DNA from: Luzula sylvatica
Lineage: Eukaryota; Streptophyta; Magnoliopsida; Poales; Juncaceae
Length of the DNA stretch: 64,000 nt
Assembly (NCBI GenBank): GCA_946800325.1
Contig: OX326957.1
Span: 48,282,307-48,346,306, forward strand
Direction: 5' to 3'
Shown here: one piece after another, positions 11,677 to 21,788 of the stretch
Position numbering within the stretch: position 1 is the first letter of the stretch
How the letters are laid out: every line of letters begins with the position of its first letter
Program-made: the position numbers and the translations under genes
The notes under the pieces: model-generated
Seen by the model: the letters and a program-made list of their open reading frames with translations, nothing else
What the model was told of the DNA's origin: nothing
Databases searched by the model: none

Positions 11677-12425
11677 AAATATCAGTAAGATGTTTCAGTC
11701 ACTGATAACATAAAATCTGATAATAAATGTAAATATTAAAGTGGAAGATACCAATTACCATGAAATCTGACTCTTTTCCTTAGTTTTCTATCTTTTTTTT
11801 CTCGTTTTTTTTTAATGGTATCCGAAAAGTGATCGATTTCGTTACTGATACCTAATTTTTTTTATATCAATGGAGATTGAACCTACAACCTCTCGCAACA
11901 TATGATTTTTTGTGTTTCACATTCAACAAACTAGACTATGGACCCATTAACTTTTTCCTCGTTTTCTGACTTTTTTCTTTCCATTTTTTCCGTCATTCGA
12001 AATCGACGCATTTGGTAGAATATTTGGCATTTCTCCTCCTTCTACACAGCCAAATTTCTTCCTCTTCCTACGCATACCTCAGAGTCGGATGCGTCGTCCG
12101 TAGAGCCGTTGTGAATCCAGACCCTAGCAACAGAGTAACGACAGGAGAAAAAAAACGAGAGTGAGGAGTGGCGAGGACTTGAGTAAGACTCGATCCTTTG
12201 TTAAAGCCTTTTGTTTGAACTCTTGATGTTGCTTGAAAGAATTAGACTATTTTGTTGAATTTTGGTTAAATCTATGGACCGCGCGCAAATCTCATCATTA
12301 ATTATGCCTATAAAGTAATAATACTTTATGACATGTACCCACATTTCCTTTGCATCTTGGATGACATGGAAATTAGTATTGATGGACCAGAGTTACCATC
12401 GGATTCGGCTAGGTCTTTTGGGCTT
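11677..12425 (-). pseudogene. Truncated inverted copy of the MOM1-like 5' end (leader, exon 1, start of intron 1)
   Basis: Read on the minus strand this matches 18290-18458 joined to 21618-22031: TATA-proximal leader, ATG (12075), a first exon opening MRRKRK and then MPNILPNASISND, and the start of intron 1. Downstream exons are missing, so it cannot make the MOM1-like protein. Exon 1 is also broken by a ~145 bp SINE-like insert (11804-11949). The 3.16 kb Helitron present in the other arm is absent here, so this copy shows the pre-insertion leader. Homology ends near 11677. Confidence 0.85.
11804..11949 (-). mobile_element. tRNA-derived SINE-like insert in the truncated exon 1 copy
   Basis: On the minus strand: an A-box-like TAGTCTAGTTTG, a B-box-like GGTTCAATCTCC about 50 nt later, and a tail of nine A. 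The intact gene lacks this block. Flanks AACGAGGAAAAAG and AACGAGAAAAAAAG resemble a target duplication, but the intact exon also has an internal ACGAGGGAAAAGAG repeat, so the duplication is ambiguous. Confidence 0.5.
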
Positions 12426-12433
12426 TTATATAA
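12426..12433. repeat. 8-bp target duplication TTATATAA, left
   Basis: Matches 14339-14346. The duplicated octamer is the TATA box of the inverted MOM1-like promoter copy. Confidence 0.75.
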
Positions 12434-14338
12434 CGTTGGCCCTAGAGTATCTAAAAACGTGTGTGTATTTTTTTTTTGGAGATGAAGTTGCTAATTGTGT
12501 ATTTAAGAAATAAAAAATGATTTTTTTTAAAAAGAGGAAATTTTCTTTTGATATTCGAACTTTTCAATTTACTAAAATTTTAATTAATTTGGTCAATAGA
12601 ATTTCTATTGTTTTAATTTGATTAATCAAGTGTCTTAATTTTTTTAATTTGAATCCTTTCATACAGTAATTAACGACTAAATCGTTAAATTGTGTAGGGA
12701 GGAGCAAGGATTGATTTATAAAGACGGACGAACTTAAAAAAGAAATAAAAATTGTGCTACTAGGGGTTCAATCTTGAAACCTTTCAATTCCTAAACAAAA
12801 GTTTTACCACTAGACTACTCAATTCTTTCTAAAATATGAGAAAATTTATTGTAATTATTATTTTTTTAACAAACAAAATCACCTTGCTCAAGAGATATTT
12901 TCGGTTTTGATTTCATAGGGGGGCTCCCGCTCGCCTCCCTGGATCCGCCCCTAAAATTGTGATTGGACAAGCTATGACATGACATGTTTGATTACGTGAC
13001 AACCTATGACATATCATATTTGATGACGTAATAACATAAATTTTATTTTTAGAAAAATATATTACTTGCGATGTGAGACATTATAGCACCGTTATATAAT
13101 AAGATTGTGTTATAGATATATTTTCACTATTCGCGCTATTGCATCGCTATTTAATTCATTAAAAAATACATGATTTAAAATATTCATATTAATATCTTGA
13201 GAACGGGATTCATATTTAATATATCTATATTTTTCGCTATTTGCGCTATTCCATCCTTATTTAATTCATTGCAAAAAAAATATATGATTTAATATACCTA
13301 TATTAATACCTCAAGAATTAGATTAATATTTAATATATTCATAAATAAAATAATTTATGTTGGCACAATATGACATGTCGTCAAATATGACATGACAGGG
13401 ATTGTCACATCATCAAATATGACCTATCGTAGATTGTCATGTCACAATTTGATGGTCCAGTCATGGAATGACCTAATTGAACCAAATTAAAAAGATAAGC
13501 GATTTGATGTACCAAATTAAAATATTAGAGACTCTATTGAAATTTGAATGAAAGATATGTTAGGTCCCGTGGTTAGGAACACAATGGAAACAACAACAAA
13601 ATTCCTCGGAACTTGACCACAAGGATCCGTGTAAACCAAATTAAACATCGACGGAAGAGTTTGTATTTATTACCTCCGAATCACACTTGATTCAGTGACG
13701 ACTTGACTGGAGTTGATCTGTTGTTGACCGGAATTGACCTGTCGTTGACCGAAGTTGACCCAACTTGACCAACGTTGACCGGCCGTTGACCGAGGTTGAC
13801 CGGAGTTGACCCGGGGAGGCGAGCGGGAGGCCCGGCCCCCGTATGAAATCAAAGCCGAAAAAATATCTCTTGAGCAAGGTGATTTTTCTTGTTAAAAAAA
13901 ATAATAATTACAATAAATTTTCTTATATTTTAGAAAGAATTGAGTATTCTAGTGGTAAAACTTATGTTTAGGAATTGAAAGGTCTCAAGATCGAACCTCT
14001 AGTATCACAATTTTTTTTATATTTAAGTTCGGCCTTCCCTATAAATCAATTATGGCCCCGTCCCTACACGATTTAACGGTTTAGTCGCCAATTACTGGAT
14101 GAAATGATTCAGTTGAATCGAATTAAAAAAATTTAAAACACTTGATTAATCAAATCAAATTAAAATAATAGAAATTCTATTGACCAAATTAAAATTTTAG
14201 TAAATTGAAAAGTTCGACTATCAAAAGAAAATTTTCTTTTTAAAAAAAAAAAATCAATTTTTTATTTCTTAAATACACAAATAGCAACTTCATCTACAAA
14301 AAAAAACACTCACGTTCTTAGATACTCTAGGGCCAGCG
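12434..14338. mobile_element. 1.9 kb fold-back element with ~520-bp inverted arms
   Basis: Left arm 12434-~12950 and right arm ~13812-14338 are inverted repeats at roughly 85-90% identity by eye, starting CGTTGGCCCTAGAGTATC and ending with its complement, GATACTCTAGGGCCAGCG. Flanked by TTATATAA on both sides. Each arm contains a tRNA-like stretch (TAGTCTAGTGGTAAAAC, then AAGATTGAACCCC). The centre carries repeated ATGACAT/TGATGACGT words, also partly inverted, and a TTGACC array. No transposase. Eight-base duplication with long arms could be hAT-like, or Mutator-like with a longer duplication hidden by the palindromic target. Confidence 0.8.
13690..13815. repeat. Array of ~10-12 bp GTTGACC units
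   Basis: About nine imperfect copies of GTTGACC(G)GA-type units inside the fold-back element. Each contains TTGAC, the core bound by WRKY proteins (W-box). Clear as a repeat; regulatory meaning is speculative. Confidence 0.8.
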
Positions 14339-14455
14339 TTATATAAAGAAAAATGTTGTACATCCCCTAACTTTCCCCTCACCCTCTTGATGTGCTGGCA
14401 GAGGTGGTCAACCATAAAGAAAGTGTTAAATCATGTATCAAAAAACGCAATGATG
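14339..14455 (-). pseudogene. Distal promoter remnant of the inverted MOM1-like copy
   Basis: Beyond the fold-back element, sequence read on the minus strand aligns to 18195-18290 of the intact promoter (CCAGCACATCAAGAGGG versus CCAACACATCAATGATG, then a G-rich stretch leading to TTATATAA). It shows that the fold-back element split one promoter copy at its TATA box. Confidence 0.65.
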
Positions 14456-14560
14456 AAGATGTTAAAACGTTAATCGCTGGCAGTGACAGTGTACGGTGTA
14501 TGGTGGTTAGACAGTGAACAATGTCAGAACATACTTTAGTCTCATTTTTTGTGCCAACAT

Positions 14561-14763
<203 letters not shown>

Positions 14764-16569
14764 AATTTATCTTTTTTCTGTAGCAGTCATGGTCACAAGC
14801 ATGAATCATGCATTTCTCTACCAAAGAGTTTGACGACGGACACCACTATCAGTGTTGACCAGCAATTTTCTGTGTTCACTCATGAAGAAACTTCACACTA
14901 GTTTTCAGTATTCGACATAGTAGATTCAGCTTTTTCTATTATTTTTCATCTTCTATTAACTCTGTTTTTTGTGCTTTTAGATGTACTTTTTGCGTTATTT
15001 TTCTTTCAACCATATTTTTCAATGTAAAAATCAGTATTGTTAAATCATAGGAAAATGTGTTAATTTCATTATTGATGTCAATTCAGCTACTGTTAGAAAT
15101 CATTACTGTTAAAAATCACTAATGTTAAACCTAGTAGATTCAGCTTTTTCAGTGTCCGCTCTTGTACTTTTTACGTTATTTCACTGTTTTCTGGTGTCGA
15201 TTCATACTGGCATGAAGTTTCAATGTCCAATTTTAGTCAATTTCATTATTTACTAGTATACATACTGCATCAATTTTCGGTGTCCAATTTAAATTGATTT
15301 CACTGTCTACCAGTGTCAATTCATATTAATCCTTAATCAAACAAGATTGCTTCATGTTAATCCTTAAGATCATGTAAATCAATTCATGTTAATCCTTAAG
15401 TTCACCATAAAATAACTAAGTTCACATGAATTTCCAGTGTCAATCCTTATAAATTAGTAATTTTTGACAGGAATTATTAGATGATTTGTAATCATTTTTA
15501 ACAATAGTTTTGCTTTAATGTTCTTTTTCTTCATATTTTTTTTTTTAATTTGATTTTTGTGAATGATGTTTGTAATAATTATGTCTTTGATTTGTTTTGT
15601 ATATTAATTGTTGGATACTGATTTCCAGTGTCAAGTCTTATAAGTTAATAATTTTTGACAGGAATTATTAGATGATTTGTAATAATTTTTAACAATAGTT
15701 ATGCTTTGAGGTTCATTTTGTTCATGTTTATTTGGAATTTGTTATTTGTGAACAATATTTGTAAGTCTATTAATTGAAATTTGGTATTTGTGAACAGTAT
15801 TTCCAGTGTCAAGTATTTGTTGTTCATGTTCACCATAATAATTGTTGTGTCTATTAATTGTTGGATATCGATTTCAAATGTCAAGTCTTATAAATTAATT
15901 CTATTAGACAGAAATTTGGTATTTGTTGTGTTTAGATTTATTAGAGAAATTGTTAAGTACATAAAACCAAATTCAATGTTAAGTCAAAATTAAAACAATA
16001 ATATGTTTCTTATGGTTGAACAATTTGTTTGATAAGTTCTCTAATGATTGAATTCTAATTTCTCTGTACTTGTGTTATGGTTGATTTTTTTTGTTATGTG
16101 GAGTTCTCATGTTTGAACTTGTTTGTTATGATCAGTTATATAATGGTTGAATCGGTAAAAAATTTATTACATATTCAAATTTTATGCAATTTCATTTGAA
16201 TAAATAAGGGTCCCAAAAGTTATTTAATAAGAAACAAAACATGGTTAAACCATCATTACAAACCATCATTAGTAAAAAAGAGCTATATGTAATTTTTAGG
16301 AATAAATAATGTTAAACTAGGAAATGATACTAAATTCGAAATGTCATTCTAAAAACATATTAAATTCAAAATGTCATTTAAAAAAAAATGTTCACAATAT
16401 AATTTTGCAATAAAAATAGTTTAACAATTTTTGCAATGATAAATATTGCAATATAAATACTAGTTAACAGTTAATTTTTAGGGGTTAATATGTAAAAAAT
16501 TCATAATACCAGTTAACAATGAACATAATTACTAGTTAACAATGAACTAAAAATATGTGAACCCAATTA
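14764..16569. other. Non-coding AT-rich region with internal direct repeats
   Basis: Dispersed CAGTGTC/TTCACTGT words. A block of ~100 bp (CAGTGTCAATCCTTATAA through GACAGGAATTATTAGATG) at ~15435 is repeated at ~15626, with weaker partial copies at ~15800 and ~15870. No gene seen. Confidence 0.5.
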
Positions 16570-17230
16570 AAAGTGAAATATTTGAAATACCAGTTAATTG
16601 TTAAGTGTTTGAAATACGAGTCAAAATTAACAGGGTAAAAAATTCAAATACTAGTTCAAAATTCATATAAAAAACCAATAAACATGAAATGTTTTAAATA
16701 CTGGTTAATATTGAAATTTTTGAAATACCATTCAAAATTAACAGGGTAAAAAATTCAAACACTAGTTCAAATTCCCGTTCAAAAAACAAAATTAAAAGTG
16801 AAATGTTTGAAATACCAGTTAACAGTGAAATGTTTGAAATAACACTCAAAATTAACTGTGTAAAAAATTCAAATACTAGTTCAAAATCTAGTTCAAAAAA
16901 CCAATTTAAAAGTGAAATATTTGAACTACCAGTTAAGAGTGAAATGTTTGAAATACCAGTCAAAATTACCAGTGTAAACAATTGAAATACTAGTTCAAAA
17001 TCCAGTTAACATCGAAATGTTTGAAATACCAGTTAACAGTGAAATGTTTGAAATACCAGTCGAAATTAACATTGTGAAAAATTCAAATACTAGTTCAAAA
17101 TTCAGTTCAAAAAACCAGTTAACAGCTAAATGTTTGAAATAACAGTTAATAATGAAATGTTTGAAATACCAGTCAAAACTAACAGTGTAAAAAATTCAAA
17201 TACTAGTCCAAAATCCAGTTCAAAAAAACT
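16570..17230. repeat. ~112-bp tandem repeat, about six copies
   Basis: The anchor TAAAAAATTCAAATACTAG recurs near 16635, 16747, 16859, 16973, 17073 and 17187. Units contain CAGTTAACAGTGAAATG and GTTTGAAATACCAGTC. Open frames here come from the repeat. Confidence 0.88.
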
Positions 17231-17792
17231 GTTAGAGGTCTCGGCTATCAACAAATTCTTGCTATCAAAAAATCAGTTTCAATACTAGTGCAAATTAGTG
17301 TTGAAAATATATTTACAAACGATTCAATTCTCACTAAATCAACAAATAAAACATCAATACTACCAATAAAAAATATGGGAATGAATCTCGAGTCAACAAA
17401 TACAAAATCAGCCATTACTATTTCATAATGATATTCTCTGCTATCAATTAACAAAAATATTAACCAAAAAAATTAACAGCGAACAACTGAATTCAACAGT
17501 GAACAGTGAATGAGCAATGAATAACAAGAATGGGGGGGTCGATCATATTTATAGGAGTACTCAAATTTTTTAATTTCATTTTTTTTTTCAATTTTCCCCC
17601 AATCAGTGTTCACTGTTAAAAGTCAGCAACAGCCATTAATGACATTAAATGAGTTTCTGCAAGATAGCAGTTAACACTGCACAAATGATTATAAATTCTG
17701 ACAATGAACAGTAATAGATGTAAAATCTTAATTATAAACAAGGTTTAACACATGGGCCCGTTAAATGTTAGCCCATAATTTTCCCAAAGCCT
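17231..17792. other. AT-rich spacer, no gene seen
   Basis: Continues the AACAGTGAA word bias of the repeat to the left. No coding pattern. Confidence 0.4.
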
Positions 17793-17795
17793 TAA

Positions 17796-18175
17796 GGGAC
17801 TGTTTGGCTCGTGATTTGGAGAATATCTTGGCATTAAATATGACAATGCTTATTATTCCATGACATACTCTAATACCTTGTTTGGTTGGTACACTTATTT
17901 ATTCCATGGCATACTCTAAAAATGTAAAAATTAGTTTATTTATAGAAACCTTGAGGTATTTACTTTTGGAAATTAAAATAAAATATATTCCCTCCTCATG
18001 GGAATGGAGAAAATCCACCAATTTTGGTGGTAATCATATTTCCATCAACTATTCCCTAAGAAATGGATTATGCCATTACTTTATTACCGAGCGTGTAAAT
18101 CAAACATGAGAATGAAATCCATAAGAGAGTATTCCAAGACATTCCAAATCCAAAGTTCCAACCAAACACTCCCCC
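17796..18175. mobile_element. 380-bp Tourist-like (PIF/Harbinger) MITE
   Basis: Begins GGGACTGTTTGG and ends CCAAACACTCCCCC, flanked by TAA at 17793-17795 and 18176-18178. A three-base TAA duplication with GGG..TGTTTGG termini is characteristic of PIF/Harbinger MITEs. No transposase. It lies just upstream of the MOM1-like promoter and ends ~105 bp before its TATA box. Confidence 0.82.
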
Positions 18176-18194
18176 TAAAGGTTCCAAAAAAAAT

Positions 18195-18458
18195 CATGTA
18201 CCTACATGATTTAACAGACCATCTTTCCAACACATCAATGATGCTGGGGGATATATCAGGGGGAGGTGCATTACTCCTCTTATATAAAAACCCAAAAGAC
18301 CGAGCCGATGGTCACTCCGGTCCATCAATACTACTTTCCATGTCATCCAAGCTGCAAGGGGAATGTGGGTACGTGTCATAAAGTGTTATTACTTTATGGG
18401 CATAATTAATGAAGAGATTTGCCCGCCGTCAAATAGATTTAACCAAAATTCTACCAAA
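18195..18458 (+). promoter_or_regulatory. MOM1-like promoter and first part of leader, TATA at 18281
   Basis: TATATAAAA at 18281-18289 after a CCTC run. This block matches the inverted copy at 12255-12425 and 14339-14455, so the promoter/leader assignment rests on duplication boundaries as well as the motif. The leader is cut at 18458 by the Helitron and continues at 21618. In the Helitron-free copy TATA to ATG is ~350 bp; here it is ~3.5 kb. Confidence 0.6.
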
Positions 18459-18719
18459 CTAGCTTTGTGCCCGCACAATTGCGCGGGATGTTTTTTATAT
18501 AATTATTTAAATAGAATTAACACGCATGCGTTTGAACTAAATAAATCTAATCATGATATATTAACAAATATCATGATGTCAATAGATGCATAAGGTTCAT
18601 GAAATTAGTCTATCGCAGATATTATTTTCTAATATAATTTGTATAAATAGCATTTGCTTAGGTGCTTCTAAAATCGATTAATATAATCATGACATATTCG
18701 CAAATTTTAATATGTATGT

Positions 18720-19080
18720 AAAATAGGAAACAAAGACCAAATGTAAAATAAGGAAAAATGATCAAAATTTAAAAAAAGATCGAAATGTAAATAAAAATGA
18801 CCAAAATGTAAAAAAAAGGACCAAATGTAAATTAGAACTAAAAATGACCAAAATATAGATAAAATGGACCAGAATATAAATAAAAAATATAAAAAAGGAC
18901 AGAAATGTAAATAAGAAAAGACCAAAATGTTAATAAAAAGGACCAAAATGTAAATAAAAAGGACCAAAATATAAATTCAAAAATGTAAAAAAGGACCGAA
19001 AAGTAAATAAAAAGCACCGAAATGTAAATAAAAAGGACCAAAATATAAATAAAAAGGAGCAAAATGTAAATTAAAAAATA
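18720..19080. repeat. ~20-25 bp minisatellite inside the Helitron
   Basis: Roughly fifteen degenerate copies of GGACCAAAATGTAAATAAAA. It generates phenylalanine-rich false frames on the minus strand. Confidence 0.9.
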
Positions 19081-20074
19081 TTTTTGTACACAAAAGTCCT
19101 TGATGGCGTGGAGGCATAGAATTGCAAGAATTTTCTCTACTTTATACATAAAATAAAAGTAATGCCTAAAACATGAAATAAATTATCAACGGTCATAATC
19201 AAAATATTGAAAATGACGAAATTACCCCTCAATGAATATAGCTGAGTATTGTGGCCATTTTGAAGTAGTCTTCCGGGTATAATACTGATCTCCACCTCGT
19301 CGCACTCAAAAACCATTCCATTCTACCCAAAACGCGAAAGAAATTATCAACATTTAGAATCAAAATATTATAAATGACGAAAATACTCCTCGCGGAATGC
19401 AACTGAGTATCGTGGACATTTTTATGTAGTATTGTGGGTTTAATTTTGCTCTCCATCTCCCTCGGACTCAAAGCCATTCCATTCTGCCTGAACGAACTCG
19501 TTTTGGTTGCACCAATCATAACCAAAATCATGGTCTCTAGTCAGGATAAAATTACCATATTACCCTGGTCCTGCAAAGGTCCCGAATTTGTTTCTCTCTT
19601 TTTGATTTCCCGAAACATAGCAAAGTCCCAACGTTTTTCCGAATCTGGTGTACTTATGACAAATATTTCAAAAAAACCCTGTCTTTTAAAAAAAATATAA
19701 TTATCACATATATCCCTAGTAAATATGAAACTTATATACCCGTATAAATATATGAAAATAATGATATAATTTGACCAATATAAAAAGTCCATATTTAAAA
19801 AAAAAACTAAAATTTGCATGAATACCCCTACAAAAATCTGAAATTACCATATATAACCCTATAAAAATATGAAAGTAATGATATCATATGAGAAATATTA
19901 AAAAAAAAAAATTGAAAAATATAATATATGTATGCTAATATAAATCGGAAATTAATGATATAATATGAGAAGTTGAGAACTATCACAAAAGGCTTGTATG
20001 TTTTAAAAAATTTGAAACTATGATGTATCCCCTACAAAAATATATATCCTAATCTAAATCGGAAATTAATGATA

Positions 20075-21446
20075 TAATCTGAGAAGTTGAGAACTATCAC
20101 AAAAAGCTTCTATGTTTTAAAAAATCTGAAACTATGATGTATCGCCCTACAAAAATATTAATTATCATATATATCCCTATATAAATCTCAAATTGATGAT
20201 ATAATATGTGAAATAAAATAAAAACTGTATTTGAAAAAATAAAAAATTAGCATGCATACCTCTGGAAAAAACATAAATTATTATATTTATCCTTATAAAA
20301 AATTCTGAATTAATGATACAATATGAGAAATATTTAAAAAAATATGAAATTATCATGTATAACCTTACAAAATATGATATTACCATATATACCCCTATAA
20401 TAATCTTAAAATAATGATATCGCATGAGCAATATTTAAAAAGTCGTTACATTTAAAAAAACTAAAATTGTTATAAGATAGAAAAATCTTAAAAAGCCCCT
20501 ATATTTACTGAAATTTGCAAAAATAAAAAAATAAAAATAAATAAATTTATGAATAGTTTATGAACAGTAACAGCATTTATGAACAGTACACATTTGAATT
20601 AAATAAACAAATCCGAAACTATGTTTTGAAAAATTCGAAACTACATTTTATGAACAGTACATTAAGTTGAGAACTATCACAAAAAGCTTCTATGTTTTAA
20701 AAAATCTGAAACTATGATGTATCCCCCTACAGAAAAATATTAATTATCATATATATCCCTATACAAATCTCAAATTGATGATATAATATGTGGAATAAAA
20801 TAAAAACTGTATTTGAAAAAATAAAAAATTAGCATGTATACCTCTGGAAAAAACATATATTATCATATTTACCCTTATAAAAAATTCTGAATTAATGACA
20901 CAATATGAGAAATATTTGAAAAATCTGAAATTATCATGTATAACCTTACAAAATCTGATATTACGATATATACTCCTATAATAATCTTAAAATAATGATA
21001 TCGCATGAGAAATATTTAAAAAGTTGTTACATTTAAAAAAACTGAAATTGTTATAACATAGAAAAATCTTAAAAAGCACATATATTTACCGAAATTTGCA
21101 CCCCCAAAAAAAAATTTGATGATATAATATGTGGAATAAAATAAAAACTGTATTTGAAAAAATAAAAAATTAGCATGTATACCTCTGGAAAAAACATATA
21201 TTATCATATTTACCCTTATAAAAAATTCTGAATTAATGACACAATATGAGAAATATTTGAAAAATCTGAAATTATCATGTATAACCTTACAAAATCTGAT
21301 ATTACGATATATACTCCTATAATAATCTTAAAATAATAATATCGCATGAGAAATACTTAAAAAGTTGTTACATTTAAAAAAACTGAAATTGTTATAACAT
21401 AGAAAAATCTTAAAAAGCACATATATTTACCGAAATTTGCACCCCA
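20075..21446. repeat. Tandem ~340-bp units inside the Helitron
   Basis: The unit marked by GATGATATAATATGTG and TAGCATGTATACCTCTGG occurs at ~20193, ~20776 and ~21117. The last two, 20776-21110 and 21117-21446, differ at only a few bases, so that duplication is recent. The first is more diverged. Confidence 0.9.
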
Positions 21447-21788
21447 AAAAAAAAAAAAAAATTAATATTGATGAACAGTGTAAATTTATGAACAGTAAAT
21501 TATCAGGTATAACAGTACAGTATTTGTGAGGAGTGTAAATTTAGTGTCGTGAACAGTAAAGGCGACGTGGCTGAATGCTGGGACAGAATTTTGTTCAACT
21601 TTAAAACTAAGTATAGATATTCTATGTCTTTCAAGCAACATCAAGAGTTCAAACAAAAAGCTTTAACAAAGGATCGTGTCTTACTCAAGTCCTCGCCACT
21701 CCTCACTCTCGTTTTTTCTATCGTTACTCTGTCGCTAGGGTTTCTGGATTCACATCAGCTCGACCGACGACGCATCAGACTCTGAGGT

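Larger units (their letters stand above)
18459..21617 (-). mobile_element. 3159-bp non-autonomous Helitron in the MOM1-like leader
   Basis: On the minus strand it starts TCTATACTTAGTTTTAAAG (21617 inward) and ends with an 18-bp near-perfect hairpin (18470-18487, CCCGCACAATTGCGCGGG on the plus strand), 7 nt, then CTAG (18462-18459). It is flanked by A and T, the usual Helitron target, with no duplication. The inverted copy of the locus lacks exactly this block and reads straight through, giving an empty site near 12255. No Rep/helicase is encoded. It holds a ~22-bp minisatellite (18720-19080) and ~340-bp tandem repeats (20100-21446). Confidence 0.92.

Noticed and set aside
18707..19149. Phe/Tyr/Ile-rich membrane-like frames on the minus strand
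   Set aside because: Produced by the ~22-bp minisatellite inside the Helitron.
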